Assembly (NCBI RefSeq): GCF_014199945.1
Contig: NZ_JACHOR010000004.1
Span: 1 to 64,000, forward strand
DNA: 64,000 bases
From: Brevundimonas variabilis
GTDB lineage: Bacteria > Pseudomonadota > Alphaproteobacteria > Caulobacterales > Caulobacteraceae
Direction: 5' to 3'
The notes under the pieces are model-generated. The model worked only from the letters and a program-made list of their open reading frames with translations, was not told where the DNA came from and ran no database searches. A program made the position numbers and the translations under genes. Of the stretch, positions 24,600-33,717 are shown one piece after another (position 1 is the first letter of the stretch; each line of letters begins with the position of its first letter).

Positions 24600-26081
24600 T
24601 CAGGTCAAGCGGTGCGGCGATCCGTCACCATCCAGAGCCAGGGCCTCGCGCGGCCAGCGGACCGAGACCCTCGCCCCGCGATTGGTCCCGGGTCCGCCAT
24701 CGCCGGCCCCGGCCACGACCCGCGCCCCGGTCCGTTCCAGCAATGTCCGCGCAATGAAGAAGCCCAGGCCCATGCCGCCCTGGCTGGGGATGACCTCGGG
24801 CTCGACCACGGGGGCCTTCTTGCCTTTCCGGGCCGGCTTGCTGGTCCCGGTGGCGGCTTTCAGCTGGCTGGCCAGCGCCATCCGCGCCTTGCTGTGAGGA
24901 CGGCTGGTCACATAGGGCTCACCCAGCCGTGGCAGGATGTCGGCCGAGAACCCCGGCCCGTCGTCAACGACCTCGATCACGATCGACGTCCCGTCCACCA
25001 CGGCCCGTACCGATACACGGGTGGCGGCGAAGTCGGCCGCGTTCTCGACGATCGCGGAAAGGCCGTGGATCACTTCGGCCAGGCGCTTGACGTGCGGCTC
25101 GGGTCCGGTGCCGGCCATCGAGACGGTGCACTCGATCGTCAGGTCGAAGCCCAGATGCGGGTCGACGATCTCGGCCAGCAGGGCCTTCAGCCCCACCTCG
25201 GTATAGAGGGCGTCCCCATCCTCGGGTCGTTGCGACAGCCGCTGCAGGATCTCGCGGCACCGCTCGGCCTGTTGCAGCATCAGTCGCGCGTCCTCTGCAA
25301 TGGGACCATCGGCCGGCGATGCGCGCAGCAGTTCCTTGGCGACCACCTGGATCGTGGCCAGCGGCGTGCCCAGTTCATGCGCCGCCGCAGCCGCCAGCCC
25401 GCCCAGTGCGGCCAGACGCTGCTCGCGCTGCAGCACGTCCTGGGTCGTGGCCAGGGCCAGCTCGAGCTTTTCGGCATCGGCAGCCACGCGCCAGGCATAG
25501 GCTGCCGTGAAGACGACGCCGGTGATCAGGGCCAGTCCGATCCCGAACCGGTAGAGGGCCGGCAGCTGCAGCCGTGTTCCGGCCTCCCAAGGCAGTGGCA
25601 GCGACCAGAAGAAAAGCGCCCCCGTCGACAGCAGCACCAGCAACCCGAGCCCGATCGCCTGTCGGCCCGGCAGGGATGCTGCGGCCACTGTGACCGGGGC
25701 CACCAGCAGCAGACAGAAGGGGTTCTCGAGCCCGCCGGTCAGCGCCAGCAGGGCTGTCAGCTGCAGGATGTCGAAGCCCAGATGCATCGCGGTCTGCCGT
25801 CCATCGGGCAGTCGGCCCTCGACGTGGCGGAGGCGGGCCATGGCGAGCACATTCGCCACCACGCTGGCGCCGATCACCAGAAGGCACTGCCAGACCGGCA
25901 GGGGGAAGTTCAGCATCCCCACCGCAACAATCACCGTCGCGGTCTGGCCCGAGATGGCCAGCCAGCGCAGGATGATCAGGGTGCGCAGGCCGAGGCCCCG
26001 GCTTCGGCGCGGCAACTGGCGCCACGCGCCTGCCGGGCGATCTGAAAACTGCGACGATGGTTCGATTTCGCTGATGGCCAC
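24600..26081 (-). CDS. regB: RegB/ActS/PrrB-type redox sensor histidine kinase
   Basis: This is a 493-residue membrane kinase with six hydrophobic segments in the first 200 residues. The ubiquinone-sensing motif GGLENPF is between segments 3 and 4. The phosphoacceptor histidine is in AAAHELGTPLATI. A cysteine in ERCREIL matches the position of the redox-active RegB cysteine. ATP-binding boxes follow (VENAADFAA, DDGPGFS, GGMGLGFFIA). A basic insert of about 35 residues (KPARKGKKAP) lies between the last two boxes. GTG 26079-26081 is chosen because longer frames would cross the divergent SCO gene. Confidence 0.92.
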   Translation of the reverse strand: MAISEIEPSSQFSDRPAGAWRQLPRRSRGLGLRTLIILRWLAISGQTATVIVAVGMLNFPLPVWQCLLVIGASVVANVLAMARLRHVEGRLPDGRQTAMHLGFDILQLTALLALTGGLENPFCLLLVAPVTVAAASLPGRQAIGLGLLVLLSTGALFFWSLPLPWEAGTRLQLPALYRFGIGLALITGVVFTAAYAWRVAADAEKLELALATTQDVLQREQRLAALGGLAAAAAHELGTPLATIQVVAKELLRASPADGPIAEDARLMLQQAERCREILQRLSQRPEDGDALYTEVGLKALLAEIVDPHLGFDLTIECTVSMAGTGPEPHVKRLAEVIHGLSAIVENAADFAATRVSVRAVVDGTSIVIEVVDDGPGFSADILPRLGEPYVTSRPHSKARMALASQLKAATGTSKPARKGKKAPVVEPEVIPSQGGMGLGFFIARTLLERTGARVVAGAGDGGPGTNRGARVSVRWPREALALDGDGSPHRLT

Positions 26082-26124
26082 GCCCGGTCTATAGACCCGT
26101 CGCGCCGTTCTGTCGGCGTGTTGA

Positions 26125-26763
26125 ATGAGAGACACGATGCCACGCCGTTCCGTCATGCTGTTTGCGGGTGCCTGTGCGGCCATCGCCGCTGCCCTCGCCC
26201 TGACCACGGTCTTCGTGGTGACCGGCCGCGAGCGCGCTGCAGAGACGATGATCACGGATGCCGGCACGGGCCAGGCCCTGGTCGGCGGCCCGTTCGAGAT
26301 GGTCGACCAGACCGGCAAGGCGGTGGATCAATCGTTGCTGGACGGCAAATGGAGCCTCGTTTTCTTCGGGTTCACCTACTGCCCCGACTTCTGTCCCACG
26401 ACCCTTGCGGCGATCGAGGCCACAAAGGCGCGGATGGGCGCGAAGGGCGACGATATCCAGGTCGTCTTCATCACCGTCGACCCGGAGCGTGACACCCCCG
26501 AAGCCCTGAAAGCCTATCTGTCGAGTGACGGCTTTCCCGAGGGCGTGGTCGGCCTGACCGGTACGGCCGAACAGGTCGCAGCCACCGCCCGCGCCTATCG
26601 CGCCATTTACGAGAAGGTCGGAGAGGGCGATGCCTACACGATGAACCACTCGCTCACCGTCTATCTGATGGGGCCGGACGGGAAGTTCCGCTCTGCACTC
26701 GCCCATGACCTTGGACCGGAACGTTCGGCCCAGCTGATCGAACGCGTGATGGCGCGCGGTTGA
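26125..26763 (+). CDS. senC: SCO1/SenC-family copper chaperone
   Basis: This is a 212-residue membrane-anchored thioredoxin-fold protein with one N-terminal transmembrane helix (about 10-32). The copper ligands are the CPDFCP motif and the histidine in YTMNHSLTVYL. It assembles the CuA centre of cytochrome oxidase and protects against oxidative stress in characterised homologues. It is divergent from regB, the conserved regB-senC-regA neighbourhood, which links oxidase assembly to redox sensing. A second ATG at 26137 is possible. Confidence 0.94.
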   Translation: MRDTMPRRSVMLFAGACAAIAAALALTTVFVVTGRERAAETMITDAGTGQALVGGPFEMVDQTGKAVDQSLLDGKWSLVFFGFTYCPDFCPTTLAAIEATKARMGAKGDDIQVVFITVDPERDTPEALKAYLSSDGFPEGVVGLTGTAEQVAATARAYRAIYEKVGEGDAYTMNHSLTVYLMGPDGKFRSALAHDLGPERSAQLIERVMARG

Positions 26764-27572
26764 TGGCGTCGGGCAAGCCGCTGCGGGTCGCGACCTGGAA
26801 CATCAATTCGGTTCGTCTGAGGGTCGATCAGGTCGCCCGGTTTGTCGCCGAAAGCGACACCGACGTCCTGTGCCTGCAGGAAATCAAATGCCTCGAGGAC
26901 CAGTTTCCGGTCCGCGCCTTCGAGGCGATGGGCATGCCCCACCTGCGGATCGCGGGCCAGAAGGGCTGGCACGGGGTCGCCATCGCCAGTCGCCGGCCGA
27001 TTACGGACAGCCCGAAGCTGGATGTCTGTCGCCAGGGACACGCGCGCTGCGTCTCTGCCACGGTGTCCGGCGTCGAGATCCAGAATTTCTACATTCCGGC
27101 CGGCGGTGACGTTCCCGACCGGACGCTGAACCCCAAATTCGATCACAAGATGGACTACTACGAGCGGCTGACGGCCGAGATGGCGAGCCGTGATCGGCGG
27201 GCACCGCTGCTGCTCGCGGGTGACTTCAACATTGCGCCCGGAGAGTTCGACGTCTGGAACCACCGCTACATGTCGAAGATCGTGTCGCACACGCCGCTGG
27301 AGGTTGAGACGCTGAACCGGCTTCAGGACGTGGGCGGATTCTCAGACGTGGTTCGCGATGCTCACCCCGACCCGCAGAAACTGGCCAGCTGGTGGAGCTA
27401 TCGGGCGGAGGATTTCCGGAAGTCGGCACGCGGGCTGCGCCTCGATCACCTGTGGACTTCGCCAGGGCTGACGCCGGCGGTCGTGGCCGGCAGCGCCACG
27501 ATCCACGAGCCCGTCCGCGCCTGGACCCAGCCCAGCGATCACTGTCCGATCACCGTTGACCTCGACGTCTGA
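26763..27572 (+). CDS. xthA: Exodeoxyribonuclease III
   Basis: This is a 269-residue AP endonuclease/3'-5' exonuclease of the ExoIII/APE1 family, acting in base-excision repair. Catalytic motifs are ATWNINSVRLR, LCLQEIKC, LLAGDFNIAP, RLDHLW and PSDHCPITVDL. The ATG at 26763 overlaps the senC stop as TGATG; a TTG one codon earlier is also in frame. It therefore depends on senC transcription. No LexA box was seen here. Confidence 0.95.
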   Translation: MASGKPLRVATWNINSVRLRVDQVARFVAESDTDVLCLQEIKCLEDQFPVRAFEAMGMPHLRIAGQKGWHGVAIASRRPITDSPKLDVCRQGHARCVSATVSGVEIQNFYIPAGGDVPDRTLNPKFDHKMDYYERLTAEMASRDRRAPLLLAGDFNIAPGEFDVWNHRYMSKIVSHTPLEVETLNRLQDVGGFSDVVRDAHPDPQKLASWWSYRAEDFRKSARGLRLDHLWTSPGLTPAVVAGSATIHEPVRAWTQPSDHCPITVDLDV

Positions 27573-27658
27573 TCGGGTCGGCGGTTCCTGAAACAGCGCC
27601 GCGTAGGCTGCTGTCCGACATCCCGTGGCAGGGCCAGCAGGATGCCCGCAGGATCGTT

Positions 27659-28066
27659 CTACTCCGCGGGCCGGTCGGCCATTTCGCGAATGAGTTCAAG
27701 CGCCAGCTTCTGCTGCCGGTTGGACAACTGAGGGGCTAGACGACCGATTTCTATGGTGTGGCGCGTCGACGGGAAGTCGTGATCGAACGCATCGGCATCG
27801 CCCTCGGCCATGCCGGGCTGGACTGCGCCGAGACCCTGGAAGAAGTAGGACACGTCCACCTTGAAGAAGCGGGAAATGTCCCAGAGCTTCGACGCTGAAA
27901 TGCGGTTCGCCCCTTTTTCGTATTTCTGGATCTGCTGAAACGTCAGGCCCAGCGCCCGGCCCAGATCGCTCTGGTTATAACCGAGGCTGATCCGTTTTTC
28001 GCAGACCCTCCTGCCGACATGGCGGTCCACCGGATGGGGTCCGTCCTCGCCTGTTCCTCGCGCCAT
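27659..28066 (-). CDS. XRE-family helix-turn-helix regulator
   Basis: This is a 135-residue regulator with a Cro/C1-type helix-turn-helix at about 20-75 (LGYNQSDLGRALGLTFQQIQKYEKGANRIS). A C-terminal conserved part ends IREMADRPAE. It matches the small XRE protein that in many alphaproteobacteria follows lnt. Here it is 106 bp downstream of lnt on the same strand. Its targets are unknown. Confidence 0.9.
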   Translation of the reverse strand: MARGTGEDGPHPVDRHVGRRVCEKRISLGYNQSDLGRALGLTFQQIQKYEKGANRISASKLWDISRFFKVDVSYFFQGLGAVQPGMAEGDADAFDHDFPSTRHTIEIGRLAPQLSNRQQKLALELIREMADRPAE

Positions 28067-28172
28067 TCTTCTCTCGCCTAGATAGTTCGCAATGCAATGA
28101 TTGACATGCGCCAGTCGCGCACCGCTGTCATCACAATTCGCGGAAATGGCGATGCCTGTAAAGCTTGATCTC

Positions 28173-29777
28173 CTAATGGGCGGGTTTCATGGGCCGTTTT
28201 GGCCATGGTCCGGAAAGGACCAGGGCCAAACCCAGCAATATCCAGAAGCCGAGGTCTCCGAATCGTCCAAACAGCGTCCGTGAGGCCGGACGCGGAAGCA
28301 GGGAATCGATGACTCCGCTCTGGCCCGACCCGAGCTGGTTCTCGCCGACAATGCGCCCCCAGGGATCAATCATTGCCGACACACCGGTGGGGGTCGCGCG
28401 CACAACCGGCAGCCCCGTCTCGATGGCCCGATAGCTGGCCAGGTTCAGGTGCTGGAGCGGCCCGGAGGTTGCGCCAAACCAGGCGTCGTTAGAGGCGTTG
28501 ACGATCCAGTCTGGGCGTCCGGCTCCGCCGGGCGTGAACCCGGGGTACAGGCTCTCGTAGCAGATCAGCGGCTGGACCCGTGGCGCGTTGGGCAGGTCGA
28601 TCGGTGCAGGGGTTGGCCCGGCGCTGAAGTCGGAAGGCATGTGGACCAGACTGCGGATGCCCAGCGCCCCCATCAGCGATCCGAGGGGCAGGTATTCGCC
28701 GAACGGCACCAGGCGGTGCTTGTCATAGATCGCCGCGATGGTCAGGCCCGGCCCGCCCGTGTCGTGAAGGGCAAACAGGGCGTTGAAATAGCGCGCCCCA
28801 TCAGGAGCGGTCGGGTCGGCCTGACCACGCCCCAGACCCATGAGCAGGGTCTGTCCGGGCTGCACGGCCTGGGCAATCAGCACCCCATCCTGCGAAGCCG
28901 GTCCGAAAACCGTGTCTGCGGCAGCGGGCAGGGCACCCTCGGGCCAGACGACGACGTCGGGCAGGGGTGAACCGGGTAGGGTGCTGGGCTGGGCCGTCAG
29001 CGCCAGATAGCGGTCGACGATTCCGCGATAGGCTTCCGGGGTCCATTTGGACTCCTGTTCGACATTGGCCTGGACAATGCGGATCAGGGTGTCTGTCGGC
29101 TCGACCCGTGCCTCTGACAGGCGGCCGGCACCGAATGCGATCACGGCGATCAGGCCTACGAACCCCAGCCCGGCTGCGGTGATGCGGCTTCTGCGCGGTC
29201 CCGGAGCGGCCAGCGGCGCGAACGCAGCGAAAATGGCGACCGTGACGAGGCTGAGACCATAGACTCCGATCACCGACGCCAGTTGCGATGCGGCCGACCC
29301 GGCTTTCCAGCTGGCCCCGGCCGGGTTCCAGGGGAAGCCCGTCAGCACATGGCCCCGCAGCCACTCGAACAGGGCAAAGAGACCTGCGAACATCAGGACC
29401 CGCAGCACACCCCGCGGTGCCAACCGTCGGTAGAGGGCGGTCGCGGCTCCCCAGAACAGCCCGATGCCGGCAGGCAGAAGACTGGCCGCGAACGGGGCCA
29501 TCCAGGCCTGATCCGGATTGACGAGAAAGGCCTCTGCCACCCACCAGCAGCCGAGCCCGAAATAGGCAAAACCCGCCAGCCAGCCCATCCAGAAGGCGCC
29601 GCGCGTGTTGCCGGACCGTTCGGCCAGCAGCATCAGCAGGCCATAGCCCAGCAGTCCCGGCAGGATCCCGAATGGCGGATGCGCAAGCGCGGCCCCCAGC
29701 CCGGCCAGCAGGGCCAGGCCGATACGGCTCCACCGGCCCGTCAGCGCTCGGTCCCAAAGTCCTGCAGTGGTCTTCAT
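28173..29777 (-). CDS. lnt: Apolipoprotein N-acyltransferase
   Basis: This is a 534-residue inner-membrane enzyme adding the third acyl chain to lipoproteins. Several transmembrane segments lie in the first 210 residues and one at the C-terminus. The nitrilase-like periplasmic domain carries Glu in VVWPEGALP, Lys in YDKHRLVPFGEYLP, and Cys in PLICYESLYP, forming the Glu-Lys-Cys triad. GAGG lies eight bases before the ATG. It follows ybeY by 10 bp, in the miaB-phoH-ybeY-lnt run. Confidence 0.95.
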   Translation of the reverse strand: MKTTAGLWDRALTGRWSRIGLALLAGLGAALAHPPFGILPGLLGYGLLMLLAERSGNTRGAFWMGWLAGFAYFGLGCWWVAEAFLVNPDQAWMAPFAASLLPAGIGLFWGAATALYRRLAPRGVLRVLMFAGLFALFEWLRGHVLTGFPWNPAGASWKAGSAASQLASVIGVYGLSLVTVAIFAAFAPLAAPGPRRSRITAAGLGFVGLIAVIAFGAGRLSEARVEPTDTLIRIVQANVEQESKWTPEAYRGIVDRYLALTAQPSTLPGSPLPDVVVWPEGALPAAADTVFGPASQDGVLIAQAVQPGQTLLMGLGRGQADPTAPDGARYFNALFALHDTGGPGLTIAAIYDKHRLVPFGEYLPLGSLMGALGIRSLVHMPSDFSAGPTPAPIDLPNAPRVQPLICYESLYPGFTPGGAGRPDWIVNASNDAWFGATSGPLQHLNLASYRAIETGLPVVRATPTGVSAMIDPWGRIVGENQLGSGQSGVIDSLLPRPASRTLFGRFGDLGFWILLGLALVLSGPWPKRPMKPAH

Positions 29778-29787
29778 GCGAAAGGCC

Positions 29788-30264
29788 TCAATGGTCGTCG
29801 ATCAGGACATAGGGGTCGGCGATACCCAGAGCCGCGAGGATCGTCTTCTCTTCTGCCTCCATGGCCTCCGCCTCGGGATCGGTCCCGTGGTCCCGGCCCA
29901 GAAGGTGCAGAACCCCATGCACGACCAGATGTGTCAGATGACTGGACAGGGTCTTCGACTGGGCCACGGCCTCCGCAGCGCAGACGCCGTAAGCCAGGAC
30001 GATGTCTCCCAGATGCGGTGCCGAACCCGGCATCGGCATGTCAGCCCCCGGAAAGGACAGGACATTGGTTGGCCTGTCCTTGTCGCGGAAGCGGGCGTTC
30101 AGGTCACGAACCGTGTCGTCGTCGGTCAGTAGAATGGCGATCGAACCATCAGATCCATCTGCTGCTGCCTGGGCCGCACGCATCACGCAGGCCTCGACAT
30201 CGGGCACGGTCGACGTCCAGTTCGTATCCTCGACGTCGACATCGATTTCCAGAGCCGCATTCAT
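29788..30264 (-). CDS. ybeY: YbeY endoribonuclease / rRNA maturation factor
   Basis: This is a 158-residue metalloprotein with the signature HGVLHLLGRDH holding three zinc-binding histidines. PTNVLSFP is the conserved preceding segment. The start is ATG 30262-30264; the in-frame extension to 30420 overlaps phoH and is not protein-like. YbeY acts in 16S rRNA 3'-end maturation and ribosome quality control. It is 10 bp downstream of phoH. The usual CorC/HlyC-family gene found between ybeY and lnt in many relatives is absent. Confidence 0.94.
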   Translation of the reverse strand: MNAALEIDVDVEDTNWTSTVPDVEACVMRAAQAAADGSDGSIAILLTDDDTVRDLNARFRDKDRPTNVLSFPGADMPMPGSAPHLGDIVLAYGVCAAEAVAQSKTLSSHLTHLVVHGVLHLLGRDHGTDPEAEAMEAEEKTILAALGIADPYVLIDDH

Positions 30265-30274
30265 GGAAAACCGG

Positions 30275-31270
30275 TCAGATCGCGACGGTGGTAGGGACAG
30301 TCTCTTCCAGATCCGGCTTTGGCCGTCCGCCGGCGGCATCCGCGTCATAGGCCCGGACGATGCGCTCGACCATCGCGTGGCGCACCACGTCCTGGGCCTC
30401 GAACTCCAGCACCCCGACACCCTTCACATCGCGCAGGATGCGCAGCGCATGGGCCAGTCCGGAATCGCGCGGATTCAGCAGGTCGATCTGCGATGGGTCG
30501 CCGGTTACGACCATGCGCGCGCCTTCGCCCAGACGGGTCAGGACCATCTTCATCTGCAGCCGCGAGGTGTTCTGGGCTTCATCGACGATGACGAAGGCGT
30601 GGCTGAGCGTCCGGCCCCGCATGAAGGCGATCGGGGCGGCCTCGATCTCGCCCTTGTCGCGCCGACGCTGGACGTCCTCGGCCCCCAGGATGTCGTTCAG
30701 AGCTTCCCAGATCGGGGCCAGATAGGGATCGACCTTTTCGTTCAGGTCGCCGGGCAGGAAGCCCAGCTTCTCGCCGGCCTCCACGGCCGGGCGGGTGATG
30801 ACGAGCCGGTCGACCTGGCCCCGGCGCAGCAGGGACGCGCCATAGGCTGCCGCCAGGAAGGTCTTGCCTGTGCCCGCCGGACCGACCCCGAACGACAGCT
30901 CGCAGCGGGCCAGGGTTTCCAGATAGCGGGCCTGGGCGTTGGTCTTGGGGACGATCGCGCCCCGCTTGCCGACGGGCAGGGCCATCGGGTCGCTGGGGTT
31001 TGTGCCGCCGCCCCGGACCGTGCCCAGCGCCGCGCGGACATCGGCCTCGGTGACCGTGGCTCCCTTTTCGGCCCGGTTGATCAGGGTATTGACCACGGCC
31101 TTGGCATTGGCCCGGTCGCGCGCGCCGCCATTGATCGAGAGACCGCCGCCCGGCGTCTCGACCAGCACCTTGAACGCATCCTCGATCAGGGCGATGTGGC
31201 GGCTCTGCGGTCCGATCACGGCCCTGAGTTCCGTGTCGTTCAGGGCCAGAAACTCGGATTCACGCGCCAT
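30275..31270 (-). CDS. phoH: PhoH-family ATPase
   Basis: This is a 331-residue PhoH/YbeZ-type protein. The Walker A is FGVGPAGTGKTFLA at about 128-141, and the Walker B is in AFVIVDEAQNTS. An N-terminal KH/Jag-like region precedes the ATPase. YbeZ partners YbeY in RNA metabolism, and the two genes are adjacent here. The ATG at 31270 is preceded by AGGA at 9 bases. The gene starts 5 bp after the miaB stop, so it is probably one transcript. Confidence 0.94.
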   Translation of the reverse strand: MARESEFLALNDTELRAVIGPQSRHIALIEDAFKVLVETPGGGLSINGGARDRANAKAVVNTLINRAEKGATVTEADVRAALGTVRGGGTNPSDPMALPVGKRGAIVPKTNAQARYLETLARCELSFGVGPAGTGKTFLAAAYGASLLRRGQVDRLVITRPAVEAGEKLGFLPGDLNEKVDPYLAPIWEALNDILGAEDVQRRRDKGEIEAAPIAFMRGRTLSHAFVIVDEAQNTSRLQMKMVLTRLGEGARMVVTGDPSQIDLLNPRDSGLAHALRILRDVKGVGVLEFEAQDVVRHAMVERIVRAYDADAAGGRPKPDLEETVPTTVAI

Positions 31271-31275
31271 ACTGT

Positions 31276-32682
31276 TTAATCCTGCCGTTCCGCCTGCGGC
31301 GGAGGGGTGTCTGTCAAAAGCCGTCCGGCCAGGCTGTTCTGCTGGCCCCGCTCGATCGCGACTGGAACGATCTGGCCGATCAGATGATCCGCCCCTTCGA
31401 CATGAACCGACTGCAGATAGGGCGAACGGCCGATGGCCTGTCCCGCGTTGCGACCCGTCTTCTCGAACAGGACGTTCAGGGTGCGGCCAGCCTGGGACAT
31501 GTTGAAGGCGGTCTGCTGTTCGAACAGCAGGGCCTGCAGCGCATGCAACCGGGGCCGGGCCACCTCGTCCGGCACCGGGGCCGCCATCGTCGAGGCCGGC
31601 GTACCGGGACGCGGCGAATACAGGAAGCTGAAGGCCGAGGCATAGCCGACCTCGCGCACCAGGCTCATCGTGTCCTCGAAATCGCGGTCGGTCTCGCCGG
31701 GGAAGCCGACGATGAAGTCACCGGAAATGGCGATGTCGGGACGGACCTCGCGGAAACGGCCGATCAGGTCGATGTATTTCTGGCGCCCGTGCTTGCGGTT
31801 CATCAGCCGCAGGATCCGGTCCGACCCCGACTGCACCGGCAGGTGCAGATAGGGCATCAGGGCCTCGATCTCGCCATGAGCCGCGATCAGGTCGTCCGAC
31901 ATGTCGTTCGGATGACTTGTCGTGTAGCGGATGCGATCGATGCCCGGGATGTCCGCCAGGGCCCGTGCCAGTCGTGCCAGCGACCAGATGCCATCTTCAC
32001 CCATGCCGTCATAGGCGTTGACGTTCTGGCCCAGCAGGGTGACTTCGCGGACCCCCTGTTCGGCCAGCCCCCGCGCCTCGGTCAGCACATCGGCGACCGG
32101 ACGCGACCACTCCGCGCCGCGCGTGTAGGGCACCACGCAGAAGGTGCAGAATTTATCGCAGCCTTCCTGCACTGTCAGGAAGGCGGTCGGGCCATCCACG
32201 CCACGAACGGCGGGCAGGGCGTCGAATTTCTCGTTCGGGGCAAAGTCGGCGCCGATCCGTTCGCCCCGGGCCCGGGCGGTGCGGGTCAGCAGTTCGGGCA
32301 GCTGGTGATAGGCCTGAGGGCCAACGACCAGATCGACGGCGGGTTGCCGGCGCATGATCTCCTCGCCCTCGGCCTGGGCGACGCACCCGGCCACGGCGAT
32401 GGTCATCACGCCGTCGCCAGCCGCCGCCTTGTCCTGTTTCATGAGCCGCAGCTTGCCCAGTTCGGAATAGACCTTTTCGGCGGCCTTCTCGCGGATGTGG
32501 CAGGTGTTCAGGATGACGAAATCGGCCATCTCCGGTGTCTCGGTCGTCGCATAACCCAGCGGGCGCAGGACATCGGCCATGCGCTCGGAGTCATAGACAT
32601 TCATCTGGCAGCCGTAGGTCTTGATGAACAGGCGCTTTGGCGCGCCTGTCCCGTCGGCTGGCTGAACAAGGGTGTCGGTCAT
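31276..32682 (-). CDS. miaB: tRNA (N6-isopentenyl adenosine(37)-C2)-methylthiotransferase
   Basis: This is a 468-residue radical-SAM enzyme adding the methylthio group to i6A37 of tRNA. The N-terminal UPF0004 domain holds the auxiliary cluster cysteines (TYGCQMN, NTCHIRE, VAGCVAQ). The radical-SAM triad is in [20 protein letters not shown] domain is at the C-terminus. The length is normal. It is upstream of phoH-ybeY-lnt, the usual alphaproteobacterial order, and 66 bp downstream of fur. Confidence 0.96.
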   Translation of the reverse strand: MTDTLVQPADGTGAPKRLFIKTYGCQMNVYDSERMADVLRPLGYATTETPEMADFVILNTCHIREKAAEKVYSELGKLRLMKQDKAAAGDGVMTIAVAGCVAQAEGEEIMRRQPAVDLVVGPQAYHQLPELLTRTARARGERIGADFAPNEKFDALPAVRGVDGPTAFLTVQEGCDKFCTFCVVPYTRGAEWSRPVADVLTEARGLAEQGVREVTLLGQNVNAYDGMGEDGIWSLARLARALADIPGIDRIRYTTSHPNDMSDDLIAAHGEIEALMPYLHLPVQSGSDRILRLMNRKHGRQKYIDLIGRFREVRPDIAISGDFIVGFPGETDRDFEDTMSLVREVGYASAFSFLYSPRPGTPASTMAAPVPDEVARPRLHALQALLFEQQTAFNMSQAGRTLNVLFEKTGRNAGQAIGRSPYLQSVHVEGADHLIGQIVPVAIERGQQNSLAGRLLTDTPPPQAERQD

Positions 32683-32748
32683 CGCGGCGGTTCTAGTCGG
32701 CTATTGCGCCGGACGCTACTCGGGGCCGGACGGCCCGGACGACCGCGA

Positions 32749-33231
32749 TCAATAATCGATCTTCGCCGGGTCAACGCGTGCGGCCTGACGCGTGAAGATC
32801 AGTCCCTCGCGTTTTGCGGGCTCGGCCCCTTCGATAGCCTTGCCGTAGAGTTCGAGCTTGTGACCGACCAGTTCGAAGCCGAGGCGCTCGGCGATCTCGG
32901 ACTTCAGCCGTTCGATCTCGGCATCGAAGAATTCGATGACCTCGCCGGTCCGGGTGTCGATGAGGTGATCATGGTGATCGTCGCCGGCCTCTTCATAGCG
33001 GCTGCGACCGTCGCCGAAGTCATGCTTCTCGACGACGCCCGCCTCTTCGAACAGACGCACGGTGCGATAGACGGTAGCGATCGAGATGTGCGGATCGATG
33101 CCGGACGCGCGGCGATACAGTTCCTCGACGTCCGGGTGGTCCTCGGCGTTGGACAGCACCCGGGCGATCACCCGCCGCTGTTCGGTCATTCGCATGCCGC
33201 GATCGGCGCAGAGTTTTTCGATACGGTCCAT
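32749..33231 (-). CDS. fur: Fur-family transcriptional regulator (Fur/Mur type)
   Basis: This is a 160-residue metalloregulator. The winged helix-turn-helix is at about 15-80 (PHISIATVYRTVRLFEEAGVV) and the metal site is DDHHDHLID followed by downstream Glu/His. The usual zinc-binding CxxC after the histidine cluster is replaced by DTRTG, as in several alphaproteobacterial Fur/Mur proteins. It may respond to iron or manganese. Its position between rimI and miaB is conserved in relatives. Confidence 0.92.
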   Translation of the reverse strand: MDRIEKLCADRGMRMTEQRRVIARVLSNAEDHPDVEELYRRASGIDPHISIATVYRTVRLFEEAGVVEKHDFGDGRSRYEEAGDDHHDHLIDTRTGEVIEFFDAEIERLKSEIAERLGFELVGHKLELYGKAIEGAEPAKREGLIFTRQAARVDPAKIDY

Positions 33232-33267
33232 GCCGACAAGATAGGCGGGCAGACAGTCCGTGGGAAG

Positions 33268-33717
33268 TCACCCTGCCAAGTTGAGACTCAGAATCAGGGC
33301 GTCGACCGCGGGGGCGCCGCTGCGGGCATAGTAGGCCTTGCGCCGACCTTCGATCCCGAACCCGGCTTTGGCGTACAGCGCGCGGGCGGCGGCATTGTCC
33401 TCAGCCACCTCGAGGAACAACCGAAGGGCCTGAATCCGCGCCGCAAACGTCGCCGCAGCCTCGACCAGTCGCAACCCCAGCCCCGACCGACGCGCCATCG
33501 GCTTGACCGCCAGGGTCAGGATTTCGGCCTCGTCCAGAATGACCCGGAACAGGATGAAGCCGTCGGCGTGTCGGATGCCGACCACCCCCTGCTGTCCGAG
33601 CAGGGTCTCGAAGGCGGCTTCGTCCCAGGGTGCGTCGAAGCTCTGGCGATGCAACGCGGCCAGCCCCGCCCCGTCGCCCGGTTCGGTCAGATGCAATGCG
33701 CCATCGGACAGGGTCAC
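33268..33717 (-). CDS. rimI: Ribosomal protein S18-alanine N-acetyltransferase-like GNAT protein
   Basis: This is a 149-residue GNAT enzyme of the RimI type. It has FDAPWDEAAFETLL near the N-terminus, ILTLAVKPMARRSGLGLRLV as the acetyl-CoA-binding core, and LEVAEDNAAARALYAKAGF as the following signature with FGIEGRRKAYY. It acetylates protein N-termini such as S18. Its ATG overlaps the tsaB stop (ATGA), the widespread tsaB-rimI pairing. Confidence 0.92.
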   Translation of the reverse strand: MTLSDGALHLTEPGDGAGLAALHRQSFDAPWDEAAFETLLGQQGVVGIRHADGFILFRVILDEAEILTLAVKPMARRSGLGLRLVEAAATFAARIQALRLFLEVAEDNAAARALYAKAGFGIEGRRKAYYARSGAPAVDALILSLNLAG

